From: Streptomyces sp. NRRL S-646
GTDB taxonomy: Bacteria; Actinomycetota; Actinomycetes; Streptomycetales; Streptomycetaceae
Assembly (NCBI RefSeq): GCF_000720765.1
Contig: NZ_JODC01000007.1
Location: 942,569-1,006,568 of the forward strand
Direction: 5' to 3'
DNA: 64,000 bases
Part shown: positions 8,637-17,849 of the stretch, one piece after another
Numbering within the stretch: position 1 is the stretch's first letter
Layout: each line of letters starts with the position of its first letter
Made by a program: the position numbers and the translations under genes
Notes under the pieces: generated by a model
Seen by the model: only the letters and a program-made list of their open reading frames with translations
Databases searched by the model: none
What the model was told of the DNA's origin: nothing

Positions 8637-10685
8637 ATGACTGAGCGTCAGCCCGCCGAAGGCAGGCGGGAGAAGGACCGGCCGTGGCTCATGCGCACGT
8701 ACGCCGGTCACTCCACGGCCGAGGCGTCCAACGAGTTGTACCGGCGCAACCTCGCCAAGGGCCAGACCGGCCTGTCGGTCGCGTTCGACCTGCCGACGCA
8801 GACCGGCTACGACTCCGACCACATCCTCGCCCGCGGCGAGGTCGGCAGGGTCGGAGTGCCGGTCGCGCATCTCGGTGACATGCGCCGGCTGTTCCAGGAC
8901 ATCCCCCTGGAGCAGATGAACACCTCGATGACGATCAACGCCACCGCCATGTGGCTGCTGGCGCTCTACCAGGTCGTCGCCGAGGAGCAGGGTGCGGACA
9001 TCACCCGGCTCCAGGGCACGACCCAGAACGACATCGTCAAGGAGTACCTGTCCCGCGGCACGCACGTCTTCCCGCCAGGGCCGAGCCTCCGTCTGACGAC
9101 GGACATGATCGCGTACACGGTCTCCCACATCCCGAAGTGGAACCCGATCAACATCTGCAGCTACCACCTGCAGGAGGCGGGCGCCACGCCGGTCCAGGAG
9201 ATCGCATACGCGATGTCCACGGCGATCGCGGTCCTGGACGCCGTGCGCGACAGCGGCCAGGTGCCGCAGGAGCGCATGGGCGACGTCGTCGGCCGCATCT
9301 CCTTCTTCGTGAACGCGGGCGTCCGCTTCGTCGAGGAGATGTGCAAGATGCGGGCCTTCGGGCGGATCTGGGAAAAGATCACGCTCGAGCGGTACGGCAT
9401 CCAGAACCCCAAGCACCGCCGCTTCCGCTACGGCGTCCAGGTCAACTCCCTCGGACTGACCGAGGCGCAGCCGGAGAACAACGTCCAGCGGATCGTGCTG
9501 GAGATGCTGGCCGTGACCCTCTCCAAGGACGCACGCGCGCGTGCCGTGCAGTTGCCCGCCTGGAACGAGGCGCTCGGCCTGCCCCGCCCCTGGGACCAGC
9601 AGTGGTCCCTGCGCATCCAGCAGGTCCTGGCGCTCGAGAGCGATCTGCTGGAGTACGAGGACATCTTCGAGGGCTCGCACGTCATCGAGGCGAAGGTCAT
9701 GAAGCTCGTCGAGGAGTCGCTCGCCGAGATCGAGCGGATCCAGGAGATGGGCGGCGCGATGGCCGCCGTCGAGTCCGGCTACCTCAAGTCGCAGCTCGTC
9801 TCCTCGCACGCCGAGCGCCGGGCCCGTATTGAGTCCGGTCAAGAGAAGATCGTGGGCGTCAACATCTTCGAGACGACCGAGCCCAATCCACTCACCGCGG
9901 ATCTCGATACAGCCATCCAGACAGTTGATCCAGCTGTCGAGGCCCGTGTCATCGCCTCGCTCCAGCACTGGCGCGACACCCGCTACCAGCCGCCCTTCAA
10001 CCACCCGCGCCCCTGCAAGGCGCTGGAGAAGCTGAAGGAGGCCGCCAAGGGCACCAGCAACCTCATGGAGGCCACCCTGGAGTGCGCCCGCGCGGGCGTC
10101 ACCACCGGCGAGTGGGCCGGGGCCCTGCGTGAGGTGTTCGGCGAGTTCCGCGCCCCCACCGGTGTCTCGTCCGCGCCTGTGGCGATCCCCGCCGAGGAGG
10201 GCTCGGCCATGTCCGACGTCCGCCGCAAAGTCGATCTGACGGCCAAGGACCTCGGCGTGGGCAAGCTGCGCTTCCTGGTCGGCAAGCCCGGCCTGGACGG
10301 GCACTCCAACGGCGCCGAGCAGATCGCCGTGCGGGCCCGTGACGCCGGCTTCGAGGTGGTCTACCAGGGCATCCGCCTGACGCCCGAGCAGATCGTGGAC
10401 GCGGCCCTCGCCGAGGACGTGCACGCGGTCGGCCTGTCCATCCTCTCCGGCTCGCACGCCCAGCTGGTCCCGGACGTGCTGGAACGCCTCCGTGTGGCCG
10501 GTGCCACAGATATACCGGTGATCGCCGGTGGCATCATCCCCAATGGCGACGCCGAACAGCTGCGGGCCGCCGGAGTGGCCGCGGTCTTCACCCCGAAGGA
10601 CTTCGACATCACCGGAATCATCGGCCGCATCGTCGACGAGATCCGGAAAGCGAACAAGCTCGACCCCCTGGAGGTCCCCGCATGA
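8637..10685 (+). CDS. meaA: Ethylmalonyl-CoA mutase (B12-dependent)
   Basis: Protein of 682 residues joining a methylmalonyl-CoA-mutase-type TIM barrel (RTYAGHSTAEASNELYRRNL near the start, then SVAFDLPTQTGYDSD) to a C-terminal cobalamin-binding domain with the signature KPGLDGHSNG, in which the His ligates cobalt, and GLSILSGSHAQL. It converts ethylmalonyl-CoA to methylsuccinyl-CoA. The adjacency to ccr and the single-chain size distinguish MeaA from the two-subunit methylmalonyl-CoA mutase of propionate metabolism. It begins 17 bases after ccr and overlaps the next start as ATGA, so translation is coupled. Confidence 0.94.
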   Translation: MTERQPAEGRREKDRPWLMRTYAGHSTAEASNELYRRNLAKGQTGLSVAFDLPTQTGYDSDHILARGEVGRVGVPVAHLGDMRRLFQDIPLEQMNTSMTINATAMWLLALYQVVAEEQGADITRLQGTTQNDIVKEYLSRGTHVFPPGPSLRLTTDMIAYTVSHIPKWNPINICSYHLQEAGATPVQEIAYAMSTAIAVLDAVRDSGQVPQERMGDVVGRISFFVNAGVRFVEEMCKMRAFGRIWEKITLERYGIQNPKHRRFRYGVQVNSLGLTEAQPENNVQRIVLEMLAVTLSKDARARAVQLPAWNEALGLPRPWDQQWSLRIQQVLALESDLLEYEDIFEGSHVIEAKVMKLVEESLAEIERIQEMGGAMAAVESGYLKSQLVSSHAERRARIESGQEKIVGVNIFETTEPNPLTADLDTAIQTVDPAVEARVIASLQHWRDTRYQPPFNHPRPCKALEKLKEAAKGTSNLMEATLECARAGVTTGEWAGALREVFGEFRAPTGVSSAPVAIPAEEGSAMSDVRRKVDLTAKDLGVGKLRFLVGKPGLDGHSNGAEQIAVRARDAGFEVVYQGIRLTPEQIVDAALAEDVHAVGLSILSGSHAQLVPDVLERLRVAGATDIPVIAGGIIPNGDAEQLRAAGVAAVFTPKDFDITGIIGRIVDEIRKANKLDPLEVPA

Positions 10686-11647
10686 CCACGCCCGTCAACC
10701 GTCTGCGTCCGCGACGCTCCTGCCTCGCGGTCCCCGGGAGCAACCCCCGCTTCCTGGAGAAGGCGCAGGGCCTCCCCGCCGACCAGGTCTTCCTCGACCT
10801 CGAGGACGCGTGCGCCCCGCTCGCCAAGCCCGAGGCGCGGCACACCATCGTCAAGTTCCTCAACGAGGGCGACTGGACCGGCAAGACGAGGGTCGTGCGC
10901 GTCAACGACTGGACGACCGAGTGGACGTACCGCGACGTCGTGACCGTCGTCGAGGGCGCCGGCCAGAACCTCGACTGCATCATGCTGCCCAAGGTGCAGA
11001 CCGCCCAGCAGGTCGTAGCCCTGGACCTCCTCCTCACCCAGATCGAGAAGACCATGGGCTTCGAGGTCGGCAAGATCGGCATCGAGGCACAGATCGAGAA
11101 CGCTCAGGGCCTCAACAACGTCAACGAGATCGCGACGGCCTCCCAGCGCGTCGAGACGATCATCTTCGGCCCGGCCGACTTCATGGCGTCGATCAACATG
11201 AAGTCGCTGGTCGTGGGCGAGCAGCCGCCCGGCTACCCGGCGGACGCCTACCACTACATCCTGATGAAGATCCTGATGGCCGCCCGCGCCAACAACCTCC
11301 AGGCGATCGACGGCCCCTACCTGCAGATCCGCAACATCGACGGCTACCGCGAGGTCGCCCAGCGCGCCGCCGCGCTCGGCTTCGACGGCAAGTGGGTGCT
11401 GCACCCGGGCCAGGTCGAGGCGTCCAACGAGATCTTCTCGCCCTCCCAGGAGGACTACGACCACGCCGAGCTGATCCTGGACGCGTACGACTACTACACG
11501 TCCGAGGCGGGCGGCAAGAAGGGCTCCGCGATGCTCGGCGACGAGATGATCGACGAGGCCAGCCGCAAGATGGCGCTCGTCGTCTCCGGCAAGGGACGCG
11601 CCGCCGGCATGCAGCGCACCAGCAAGTTCGAGATCCCGGAGGCCTGA
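10682..11647 (+). CDS. HpcH/HpaI-CitE family CoA-ester lyase (malyl/beta-methylmalyl-CoA lyase)
   Basis: CitE-type TIM-barrel lyase of 321 residues. The N-terminus RRSCLAVPGSNPRFLEKA and the metal-binding VFLDLEDACAP segment identify the family; further conserved pieces are GIEAQIENAQGL and IIFGPADFMAS. In the ethylmalonyl-CoA pathway this enzyme cleaves beta-methylmalyl-CoA to glyoxylate and propionyl-CoA, and often also makes or splits malyl-CoA. The start overlaps the meaA stop by four bases. The role is inferred from family plus operon position. Confidence 0.9.
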   Translation: MTTPVNRLRPRRSCLAVPGSNPRFLEKAQGLPADQVFLDLEDACAPLAKPEARHTIVKFLNEGDWTGKTRVVRVNDWTTEWTYRDVVTVVEGAGQNLDCIMLPKVQTAQQVVALDLLLTQIEKTMGFEVGKIGIEAQIENAQGLNNVNEIATASQRVETIIFGPADFMASINMKSLVVGEQPPGYPADAYHYILMKILMAARANNLQAIDGPYLQIRNIDGYREVAQRAAALGFDGKWVLHPGQVEASNEIFSPSQEDYDHAELILDAYDYYTSEAGGKKGSAMLGDEMIDEASRKMALVVSGKGRAAGMQRTSKFEIPEA

Positions 11648-11652
11648 GCGCG

Positions 11653-12180
11653 ATGCAGTTCGGACGCACCTACGAGGAGTTCGAGGTCGGGGCGACGTAC
11701 AAGCACTGGCCGGGCAAGACGGTCACGGAGTACGACGACCACCTGTTCTGTCTCCTCACCATGAACCACCACCCGCTCCACATGGACACGAACTATGCGG
11801 AGAAGACGACGGACTTCGGCAAGAACGTCGTCGTCGGGAACTACATCTACTCCCTGCTGCTCGGCATGTCCGTCCCGGACATCTCCGGCAAGGCGATCGC
11901 CAACCTGGAGATCGAGTCGCTCAAGCACGTGGCGCCGACCTTCCACGGCGACACGATCTACGGCCAGACGACCGTGCTCGACAAGTGGCCGTCGAAGTCG
12001 AAGAACGACCGCGGCATCGTCTACGTCGAGACCAAGGGCTACAAGCAGGACGGCACGCTGGTCTGCGTGTTCCGCCGCAAGGTGATGGTGCCCACCGAGA
12101 CGTACATCAAGGAGCGCGGCGGCGAGCAGCCCGGCCGCCCTGAGCTCACCGCACCTGCGGAAAAGAAGTCGGAGAAGTAA
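11653..12180 (+). CDS. MaoC-like hydratase, probably mesaconyl-CoA hydratase
   Basis: Hot-dog-fold protein of 175 residues. It starts five bases after the lyase stop at ATG 11653 (MQFGRTYEEFEVG). The MaoC hydratase landmarks are present: the active-site region with TMNHHPLHMDTNYAEKT and the GNYIYSLLLGM helix. Members in this operon hydrate mesaconyl-CoA to beta-methylmalyl-CoA. The exact reaction is inferred from context: the preceding gene product acts on its product and the next gene's enzyme likely supplies its substrate. Confidence 0.88.
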   Translation: MQFGRTYEEFEVGATYKHWPGKTVTEYDDHLFCLLTMNHHPLHMDTNYAEKTTDFGKNVVVGNYIYSLLLGMSVPDISGKAIANLEIESLKHVAPTFHGDTIYGQTTVLDKWPSKSKNDRGIVYVETKGYKQDGTLVCVFRRKVMVPTETYIKERGGEQPGRPELTAPAEKKSEK

Positions 12181-12183
12181 GCC

Positions 12184-13389
12184 ATGGCCCGTCTCGCCCA
12201 GACCGCCGGTCTGACCGACATCCAGCAGGAGATCCTCTCCACCGTCCGCGACTTCGTGGACAAGGAGATCATCCCGGTCGCGACCGAGCTGGAGCACCGC
12301 GACGAGTACCCGCAGCAGATCGTCGACGGCCTCAAGGAACTCGGCCTGTTCGGCCTGATGATCCCCGAGGAGTACGGGGGCCTGGGCGAGTCGCTCCTCA
12401 CCTACGCCCTGTGCGTCGAGGAGATCGCCCGCGGCTGGATGTCGGTGTCCGGCATCATCAACACCCACTTCATCGTGGCGTACATGCTCAAGCAGCACGG
12501 CACGCAGGAGCAGAAGGACCACTTCCTGCCGCGCATGGCGGCCGGCGACATCCGCGGCGCCTTCTCGATGTCGGAGCCGGGCCTCGGCTCGGACGTGTCG
12601 GCCATCACGTCGAAGGCGGTCAAGGACGGCGACGAGTACGTCCTCAACGGCCAGAAGATGTGGCTGACGAACGGCGGAACGTCAAGTCTGGTCGCCGTAC
12701 TGGTCCGAAGTGATGAAGGACACCCCGAGGGCACCGCGCCCCACAAGTCGATGACGACCTTCCTGGTCGAGAAGGAGCCCGGCTTCGGAGAGGTCCGCCC
12801 CGGCCTCACCATCCCCGGGAAGATCGACAAGATGGGCTACAAGGGCGTCGACACCACCGAGCTGATCATGGATGGCCTGCGGATTCCGGCCAACCGTGTG
12901 CTCGGCGGCGAGACCGGCCGAGGTTTTTACCAAATGATGGACGGCGTGGAGGTCGGCCGCGTGAACGTGGCGGCGCGTGGCTGCGGCGTCGCTCAGCGTG
13001 CGTTCGAGCTCGGCGTCCAGTACGCCCAGCAGCGTCACACTTTCGGCAAGGCGATCGCCCAGCACCAGGCCATCCAGTTCAAGCTGGCCGAGATGGCTAC
13101 CAAGGTCGAGGCCGCGCATGCCATGATGGTCAACGCAGCACGCAAAAAGGACTCAGGGGAACGAAACGACCTTGAGGCCGGTATGGCCAAGTACCTCGCC
13201 TCCGAGTACTGCAAGGAGGTCGTGGAGGACGCCTTCCGGATCCACGGCGGCTACGGCTTCTCCAAGGAGTACGAGATCGAGCGCCTCTACCGTGAGGCCC
13301 CGATGCTGCTGATCGGTGAAGGTACCGCCGAGATCCAGAAAATGATCATCGGTCGCAGGCTGCTCGAAGAGTATCGGTTCCAGGGCTAG
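12184..13389 (+). CDS. Acyl-CoA dehydrogenase, probably methylsuccinyl-CoA dehydrogenase
   Basis: FAD-dependent dehydrogenase of 401 residues. Visible family signatures are AFSMSEPGLGSDVS, MWLTNGG, the QRHTFGKAIAQHQ helix and a C-terminal IHGGYGFSKEYEIERLYREA followed by IGEGTAEIQ, where the Glu is the usual catalytic base. As the remaining oxidation step of the ethylmalonyl-CoA pathway it would convert methylsuccinyl-CoA to mesaconyl-CoA. Known Mcd proteins of proteobacteria are considerably longer, so the assignment rests on operon position. It starts three bases after the MaoC stop and ends the operon. Confidence 0.87.
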   Translation: MARLAQTAGLTDIQQEILSTVRDFVDKEIIPVATELEHRDEYPQQIVDGLKELGLFGLMIPEEYGGLGESLLTYALCVEEIARGWMSVSGIINTHFIVAYMLKQHGTQEQKDHFLPRMAAGDIRGAFSMSEPGLGSDVSAITSKAVKDGDEYVLNGQKMWLTNGGTSSLVAVLVRSDEGHPEGTAPHKSMTTFLVEKEPGFGEVRPGLTIPGKIDKMGYKGVDTTELIMDGLRIPANRVLGGETGRGFYQMMDGVEVGRVNVAARGCGVAQRAFELGVQYAQQRHTFGKAIAQHQAIQFKLAEMATKVEAAHAMMVNAARKKDSGERNDLEAGMAKYLASEYCKEVVEDAFRIHGGYGFSKEYEIERLYREAPMLLIGEGTAEIQKMIIGRRLLEEYRFQG

Positions 13390-13399
13390 ATGTCCGGAT

Positions 13400-13436
13400 A
13401 CGGGGTGTTTTCTTGGAGAAGAAGATCACACCCCGT
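13400..13436 (+). terminator. Possible terminator/attenuator after the ethylmalonyl-CoA operon
   Basis: A 9-bp perfect stem ACGGGGTGT / ACACCCCGT with complementary TTTCTT and AAGA inside lies between the dehydrogenase stop and psd. No T-run follows, so it could be an attenuator or simply a hairpin. Confidence 0.4.
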
Positions 13437-13559
13437 CAGCACTCTTCAGCCGCCGACTCGGCTTCCTGGCTTGCCCAGTTGCGGCCCGCGACCGGTACCA
13501 TCCCGGGAAAGCCGCCGTCCCCCGTTACAGCGCGGCATCATCCGCTACGAAGGTCATCC

Positions 13560-14216
13560 ATGCCCCACAGCCAAACCTCTGCACCACGCGACAGCCGGGC
13601 CGGCGTACGCCTCGCGCGCGGAGCATCGCCGTGGCTTCTGCCGACCGTCGCCACCGCAGCCCTCAGCCTGGCCCGGGCGCGCCGCTCCGGCGTCGCCAAG
13701 GCCGTGGCCGTGCCCGCCACCGCGCTCGCGGCGGGCATGCTGTGGTTCTTCCGCGACCCCGAGCGCGAGATCGCCCCGGGCCGGGTCATCTCGCCCGCCG
13801 ACGGTGTGGTGCAGAGCATCATGCCGTGGAAGGACGGCCGTACCCGCGTCGCGATCTTCATGAGCCCGCTCAACGTCCACGTCAACCGGGCGCCGCTCTC
13901 CGGCACGGTGACGTCGGTCGAGCACATCCCCGGCGGGTTCGTGCCGGCGTTCAACAAGGAGAGCGAGAACAACGAGCGCGTAGTCTGGCATTTCGACACC
14001 GAACTCGGCGACATCGAGATGATCCAGATCGCCGGCGCGGTGGCCCGTCGCATCGTTCCCTACATCCCGCAGGGCACGAAGGTCGAGCAGGGCGACCGTA
14101 TCGGTCTGATCCGCTTCGGCTCGCGCGTCGACATCTACCTGCCCGAGGGCGTGGAGGTCGCGGTCGAGGTCGGCCAGAAGACCGTGGCTGGGGTGACTCG
14201 CATTGACCGTGATTGA
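13560..14216 (+). CDS. psd: Phosphatidylserine decarboxylase proenzyme (short type)
   Basis: Makes phosphatidylethanolamine from phosphatidylserine. Of several in-frame starts, ATG 13560 (MPHSQTSAPRDS, AAGG nearby) gives 218 residues, the length usual for the short, archaeal-type Psd. A membrane-anchoring hydrophobic segment lies around residues 30-65, then WFFRDPEREI, SPADGVVQ, IFMSPLNVHVNR and the self-cleavage region RFGSRVDIYLPEG, whose Ser would become the pyruvoyl group. It overlaps pssA, and the two enzymes work in succession at the membrane. Confidence 0.93.
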   Translation: MPHSQTSAPRDSRAGVRLARGASPWLLPTVATAALSLARARRSGVAKAVAVPATALAAGMLWFFRDPEREIAPGRVISPADGVVQSIMPWKDGRTRVAIFMSPLNVHVNRAPLSGTVTSVEHIPGGFVPAFNKESENNERVVWHFDTELGDIEMIQIAGAVARRIVPYIPQGTKVEQGDRIGLIRFGSRVDIYLPEGVEVAVEVGQKTVAGVTRIDRD

Positions 14217-15057
14217 TCCTGATACCCAGGCGGGCTGGGTGCCCGAGGCCGACGAGGTGGACGAAGAGGAGGAGATGCCCCTCTCTCTCCGCCTCTCAAT
14301 AGCGGACACCCTCACCCTCGGCAACGCCACGTGCGGCTTCATGGCGGTGTACTTCACCACCACCGGCATCCTGATCCCGCACCTCACCGGCGACCAGGAG
14401 ACCGGCATGGCCCGCCACAGCGCGGCCACGGCGGTCATCCTGATGCTCTGCGCGGCGGTCTTCGACCTGTTCGACGGCCTGGTGGCACGCAAGCTGCGCT
14501 CCTCCCCCATGGGCGCGGAACTGGACAACCTGTCGGACCTGATCAGCTTCGGTCTGGCGCCGGCGTACTTCGTCCTCGTCTACGGCATGGTCGCGGACGA
14601 CGCACATCAGCGGGTGGCCGCGGTCGGGGCAATCGTGGTGCTCCTGGCCGTCGTGCTGCGTCTGGCGAGATTCTCCTGCGTGACCGTCCCGAACGGCATG
14701 TTCCAGGGCATGCCCTCGCCATTCGGTGCGCTGACTGTGGTCTCGATCGTGCTCCTCGAGCTGCCCTTCGTGGCGACCCTCCTGGCGATCCTGGGCACGG
14801 CCTGGCTGATGGTGAGCCGGGTCGAGTACCCGAAGCCGCGGGGCCGTCTCGCGGTGGCGATGCTGTCCTGGATCGTCGTGTCGATGGGCCTGCTGGCGGC
14901 CTGGGCGTTCGACGCCCCGAGCGGCCAGCTGCTCCTCCAGACGGGGTGTGCACTCCAGCTGGTCACCGGTGCGGTGATTCCCCTGTTCGCCACGGCTCGC
15001 CGGGTTAACAACTTCCGCGACAACCGGCGCGAGGCGCGGGCGGCGCAGTTGCCGTAG
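14203..15057 (+). CDS. pssA: CDP-diacylglycerol-serine O-phosphatidyltransferase
   Basis: Integral membrane enzyme of about 284 residues making phosphatidylserine from CDP-diacylglycerol and serine. The CDP-alcohol phosphatidyltransferase signature D-G-x2-A-R-x8-G-x3-D-x3-D is complete: DGLVARKLRSSPMGAELDN followed by LSD. Multiple hydrophobic segments follow. The start is TTG 14203 or GTG 14209; both overlap the psd stop, so translation is coupled to psd. The N-terminal 25 residues are acidic (EADEVDEEEE) and probably cytoplasmic. Confidence 0.94.
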   Translation: MTVIDPDTQAGWVPEADEVDEEEEMPLSLRLSIADTLTLGNATCGFMAVYFTTTGILIPHLTGDQETGMARHSAATAVILMLCAAVFDLFDGLVARKLRSSPMGAELDNLSDLISFGLAPAYFVLVYGMVADDAHQRVAAVGAIVVLLAVVLRLARFSCVTVPNGMFQGMPSPFGALTVVSIVLLELPFVATLLAILGTAWLMVSRVEYPKPRGRLAVAMLSWIVVSMGLLAAWAFDAPSGQLLLQTGCALQLVTGAVIPLFATARRVNNFRDNRREARAAQLP

Positions 15058-15075
15058 CGGCGCTTGTACGACGGC

Positions 15076-15108
15076 GAAGGGCCCCGAACCATTGGTTCGG
15101 GGCCCTTC
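15076..15108 (+). terminator. Strong terminator after pssA
   Basis: Perfect 15-bp stem GAAGGGCCCCGAACC / GGTTCGGGGCCCTTC with an ATT loop. The convergent glycerate kinase gene ends downstream, so it may act in both directions. Confidence 0.9.
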
Positions 15109-15180
15109 GTGTGGCCGTACTTGGCGTTGGCGTCGTCCGGGGGCTGCCGCCCCCGGACCCCCGCTGTCGGACTGGACGGC

Positions 15181-15207
15181 CTCGTCCTCAAACGCCGGAC
15201 GGGCTGA
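15181..15207 (+). repeat. Streptomyces intergenic repeat (CTCAAACGCCGGACGGGCTGA type)
   Basis: The string cgtcctcaaacgccggac followed by gggctga is a short repeat I know from many streptomycete gene ends. Just before it is a second hairpin, TCCGGGGGC / GCCCCCGGA, at about 15137-15160. Function is unknown; it may stabilise transcripts or help terminate them. Confidence 0.5.
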
Positions 15208-15220
15208 CTGATGCCTGCCC

Positions 15221-16351
15221 TCAGGTCAGGAAGTCCCGGCCGATCTGCTCCGCCACGCGCTCAAGGATCGGTCCGGCGTCCGCGATGCACTTGGCGACGT
15301 CCGGCTCCACGGACGTCAGCGGGTACGCCCGTCGGATTCCCGCCCGCCCCAGCGCGTCCGGCGGCAGTGCCAGGCGGCCGCACACCGCGACGACCTCCTT
15401 GTCCGCGGCGCGTGCGGCGGCGGCGACACCGGCCGGAGCCTTGCCGTGCAGGGTCTGTTCGTCCAGGGAGCCCTCGCCGGTGATCACCAGGTCGGCCCAC
15501 TCCAGCGCCGGTGCGAAGCCGAGCACGTCGAGCATCACCTCGATGCCGGGGCGGAAACCGGCGCCGAGGAGCAGGGCGCCGTAGCCGATGCCGCCCGCCG
15601 CCCCCGCGCCCGGGGACGCGGCGAATTCCGCCGCCTTCGCGCCGACCGCTTCCTCCAGGACCTTCGCGTAGTGCGCGAGGGCCGTGTCCAGGGTCTCCAC
15701 GTCGTCCGGGGAGGCGCCCTTCTGCGGGCCGTAGACGGCGGGTGCCCCCTTCGGGCCGGTCAGCGGGTTGTCGACGTCGCTCGCCAGGACCAGTTCGACG
15801 GAGGCGAGGCGCGGGTCCAGGCCGGACAGGTCGGCGGAGGCGAGCTCGCTCAGTCCGCCGCCGCCCGGGGGAACCGGCTCCCCGTCCGCATCCAGGAACC
15901 GTGCCCCCAGCGCGGACAGCATGCCGACGCCGCCGTCGGTGGTCGCGCTGCCGCCGACGCCGAAGACGATCGTGCGCGCGCCCGCGTCCAGCGCGGCCCG
16001 CAGCAGTTCGCCGGAGCCGTACGTGGACGCATTGAGCGGTGCGAAGACGCCGGCCGGCAGTCGCTGCAGCCCGCTCGCCTCCGCCATCTCCACCACCGCC
16101 GTGCCCGCGCGCAGTGCGAAGGCCGCCGTCACCTCGTGGCCCAGCGGCCCCGCGACGCGCACCTCCTGCCGCTCGAAACCGGCCGCGACCGCCGCGTCCA
16201 CGGTCCCGTCACCGCCGTCGGCCACGGGCAGCGACTGCACCTGGAGCTCCGGCACGACCCGGCGCAGCCCGGCCGTCACCCGCTCGGCGACCTGCACGGC
16301 CGTCAGCGACCCCTTGAACTTGTCCGCGGCGATGAGCACGCGCTGTGTCAC
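15221..16351 (-). CDS. Glycerate kinase (type I, GarK/GlxK-like)
   Basis: Kinase of 376 residues that phosphorylates glycerate with ATP. Family landmarks are the N-terminal IAADKFKGSLTA, the PVADGGDGT loop, GVGGSATTDGG in the active-site cleft, and a C-terminal ITGEGSLDEQTLHGKAP. Start ATG 16351. It is transcribed against the pssA operon and away from the ADP-ribosylglycohydrolase-like gene. Metabolically it could consume glycerate derived from glyoxylate, a product of the nearby ethylmalonyl-CoA pathway; that link is inferred. Confidence 0.93.
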   Translation of the reverse strand: MTQRVLIAADKFKGSLTAVQVAERVTAGLRRVVPELQVQSLPVADGGDGTVDAAVAAGFERQEVRVAGPLGHEVTAAFALRAGTAVVEMAEASGLQRLPAGVFAPLNASTYGSGELLRAALDAGARTIVFGVGGSATTDGGVGMLSALGARFLDADGEPVPPGGGGLSELASADLSGLDPRLASVELVLASDVDNPLTGPKGAPAVYGPQKGASPDDVETLDTALAHYAKVLEEAVGAKAAEFAASPGAGAAGGIGYGALLLGAGFRPGIEVMLDVLGFAPALEWADLVITGEGSLDEQTLHGKAPAGVAAAARAADKEVVAVCGRLALPPDALGRAGIRRAYPLTSVEPDVAKCIADAGPILERVAEQIGRDFLT

Positions 16352-16615
16352 CTGTTTCCCCTTGCTCTCCGGGCCTCGCGCATGTCAAGGCCAGTCGCGC
16401 CGCTGCGACCTTAACCGGCGGATGCCGCCGGCGTCATTCCGTGACCGGACCCTGGGACACTCCGCGCGCCGCGGGATGCACTGACGGGCGGCTCCGCCGC
16501 GGGGCGGCGATGTGCCGTCTTTCGTCTGCAACATCATCGTGGCTGGTCGCGCAGTTCCCCGCACCCCTTGTCGAACCCCGCGCAGCCTGCGCCCAAATTG
16601 GGTAAACCTTCTGCT

Positions 16616-17416
16616 ATGACCCCTGTGGGCACTGAGCCAGAGCTCGGAGACCGCATCCTCGGGGGCTGGCTCGGCCGGATCTCGGGCAACATGCTCGGCA
16701 AGCCGGTCGAGCAGGGCGACCTGTGGACGCGGGACCGGATCGACCGCTATCTGCGGCAGGCCGCCGCCCTGCCCCTCACCGACTATCTCCCCGAGCCCGC
16801 CGACGAGAGCGACGGCTTCGAACTGCGCCCCGAGTGGCGTCAGTGCGTGCGCGGCCGCATCCACGGCAGCTGCCGCGACGACGACGTCGACTACGCGATC
16901 CTCGGCCTCGACCTCCTGGAAACGCACGGCTTCGACTTCAGCACCGAGCAGGTCGGCGAGCTGTGGCTGCTGCGGCTGCCGTATCTGCAGACCTTCACGG
17001 CGGAGCGGGCCACGTACCGCAATCTCGCCAACGGGCTGAAGCCGCCGCTGACCGCCACGTACGACAACACGCGGATGACCTGGGAGGACACGCTCACGAC
17101 GGTCGCCGAGGAGACCGCCGGGCTCGGCTGGATCCACACCATCCCGAACGCCGCCGTCCTCACCGCGGGCCTCCTGTACGGCGACGGCGACTTCACCCGC
17201 ACCATCACGCTCACCGTCCGCGGCGGCCTGGACACCGACTCCAACGGGGCGACGGCCGGCTCGGTGGCGGGCGTGCTGACCGGGGCGGACGCGATTCCGG
17301 TGCAGTGGAAGGAGCCACTGGAGGACACCGTCCGCAGCGCGGTGTTCGGCTTCGACGGGGTGCGCATCAGCGAACTGGCGGAGCGGACGGTGCAGCTGGC
17401 GCAGGCCGAGCCTTAG
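16616..17416 (+). CDS. ADP-ribosylglycohydrolase family protein
   Basis: Protein of 266 residues in the DraG/ADP-ribosylglycohydrolase fold. The N-terminal GDRILGGWLGRISGNMLGKPVE corresponds to the usual first helix (G-x2-G-x3-GDxLG), but the early acidic residues of that motif are replaced by Asn/Gly here. The CRDDDVDYAILGLDLL segment and C-terminal RGGLDTDSNGATAGSVAGVL carry Asp residues that normally bind the two magnesium ions. Activity may be altered because of the degenerate first motif. ATG 16616 is preferred over 16568. It is the last intact core gene before the recombination scar. Confidence 0.8.
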   Translation: MTPVGTEPELGDRILGGWLGRISGNMLGKPVEQGDLWTRDRIDRYLRQAAALPLTDYLPEPADESDGFELRPEWRQCVRGRIHGSCRDDDVDYAILGLDLLETHGFDFSTEQVGELWLLRLPYLQTFTAERATYRNLANGLKPPLTATYDNTRMTWEDTLTTVAEETAGLGWIHTIPNAAVLTAGLLYGDGDFTRTITLTVRGGLDTDSNGATAGSVAGVLTGADAIPVQWKEPLEDTVRSAVFGFDGVRISELAERTVQLAQAEP

Positions 17417-17849
17417 AGGCCGGGCTGGTCTGGATGACCTCCACGCCAGACTTCGTTGGGATGTACGCCTTGGTGAGGAGTTCACTGATGGCGTTGACCG
17501 CTGCGGAGATCGCCGACATTCGGCGCTACGCCCAGGAACCGGCGACCAGGCGCCCCCACTCACCCCCGAGCAGCGAGACCGCCTGAAAGCCCTGCTCCGG
17601 CGCAAGCCGACCGAGTCGAAGCCGATCGCCGCCTAGAAGCGGCCCCCACCAGGCCGGTGTTCCAGCACCAGACCGACAGGGGCCAGTCCATCCAGCACAT
17701 ACCGAAGGCCCGGCTTCTCGCTCGCCAGCGATCGGGCCCCCACCAAAAAACGGCCGCCACCACTACGGCAGACGCCAGCAGCGACTTTGACGACATCATC
17801 TCGGCGATCTCGACCACCGGCAGCCTCTACCCCGCCGCGCTCGAAGCGC
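17417..17849. other. Gene-poor start of the recombination scar
   Basis: No intact gene is recognised in these roughly 430 bases. A short open stretch on the plus strand (about 17440-17586) has no family I know. The right part would be where the C-terminal half of the serine recombinase pseudogene should lie, but the homologous reading stops near 17850. Confidence 0.5.

Noticed and set aside
7276..13389. The ethylmalonyl-CoA genes as part of the polyketide cluster
   Set aside because: They sit in the core region beyond the recombination scar and follow a conserved streptomycete order. No ethylmalonyl-type AT is visible in the PKS.
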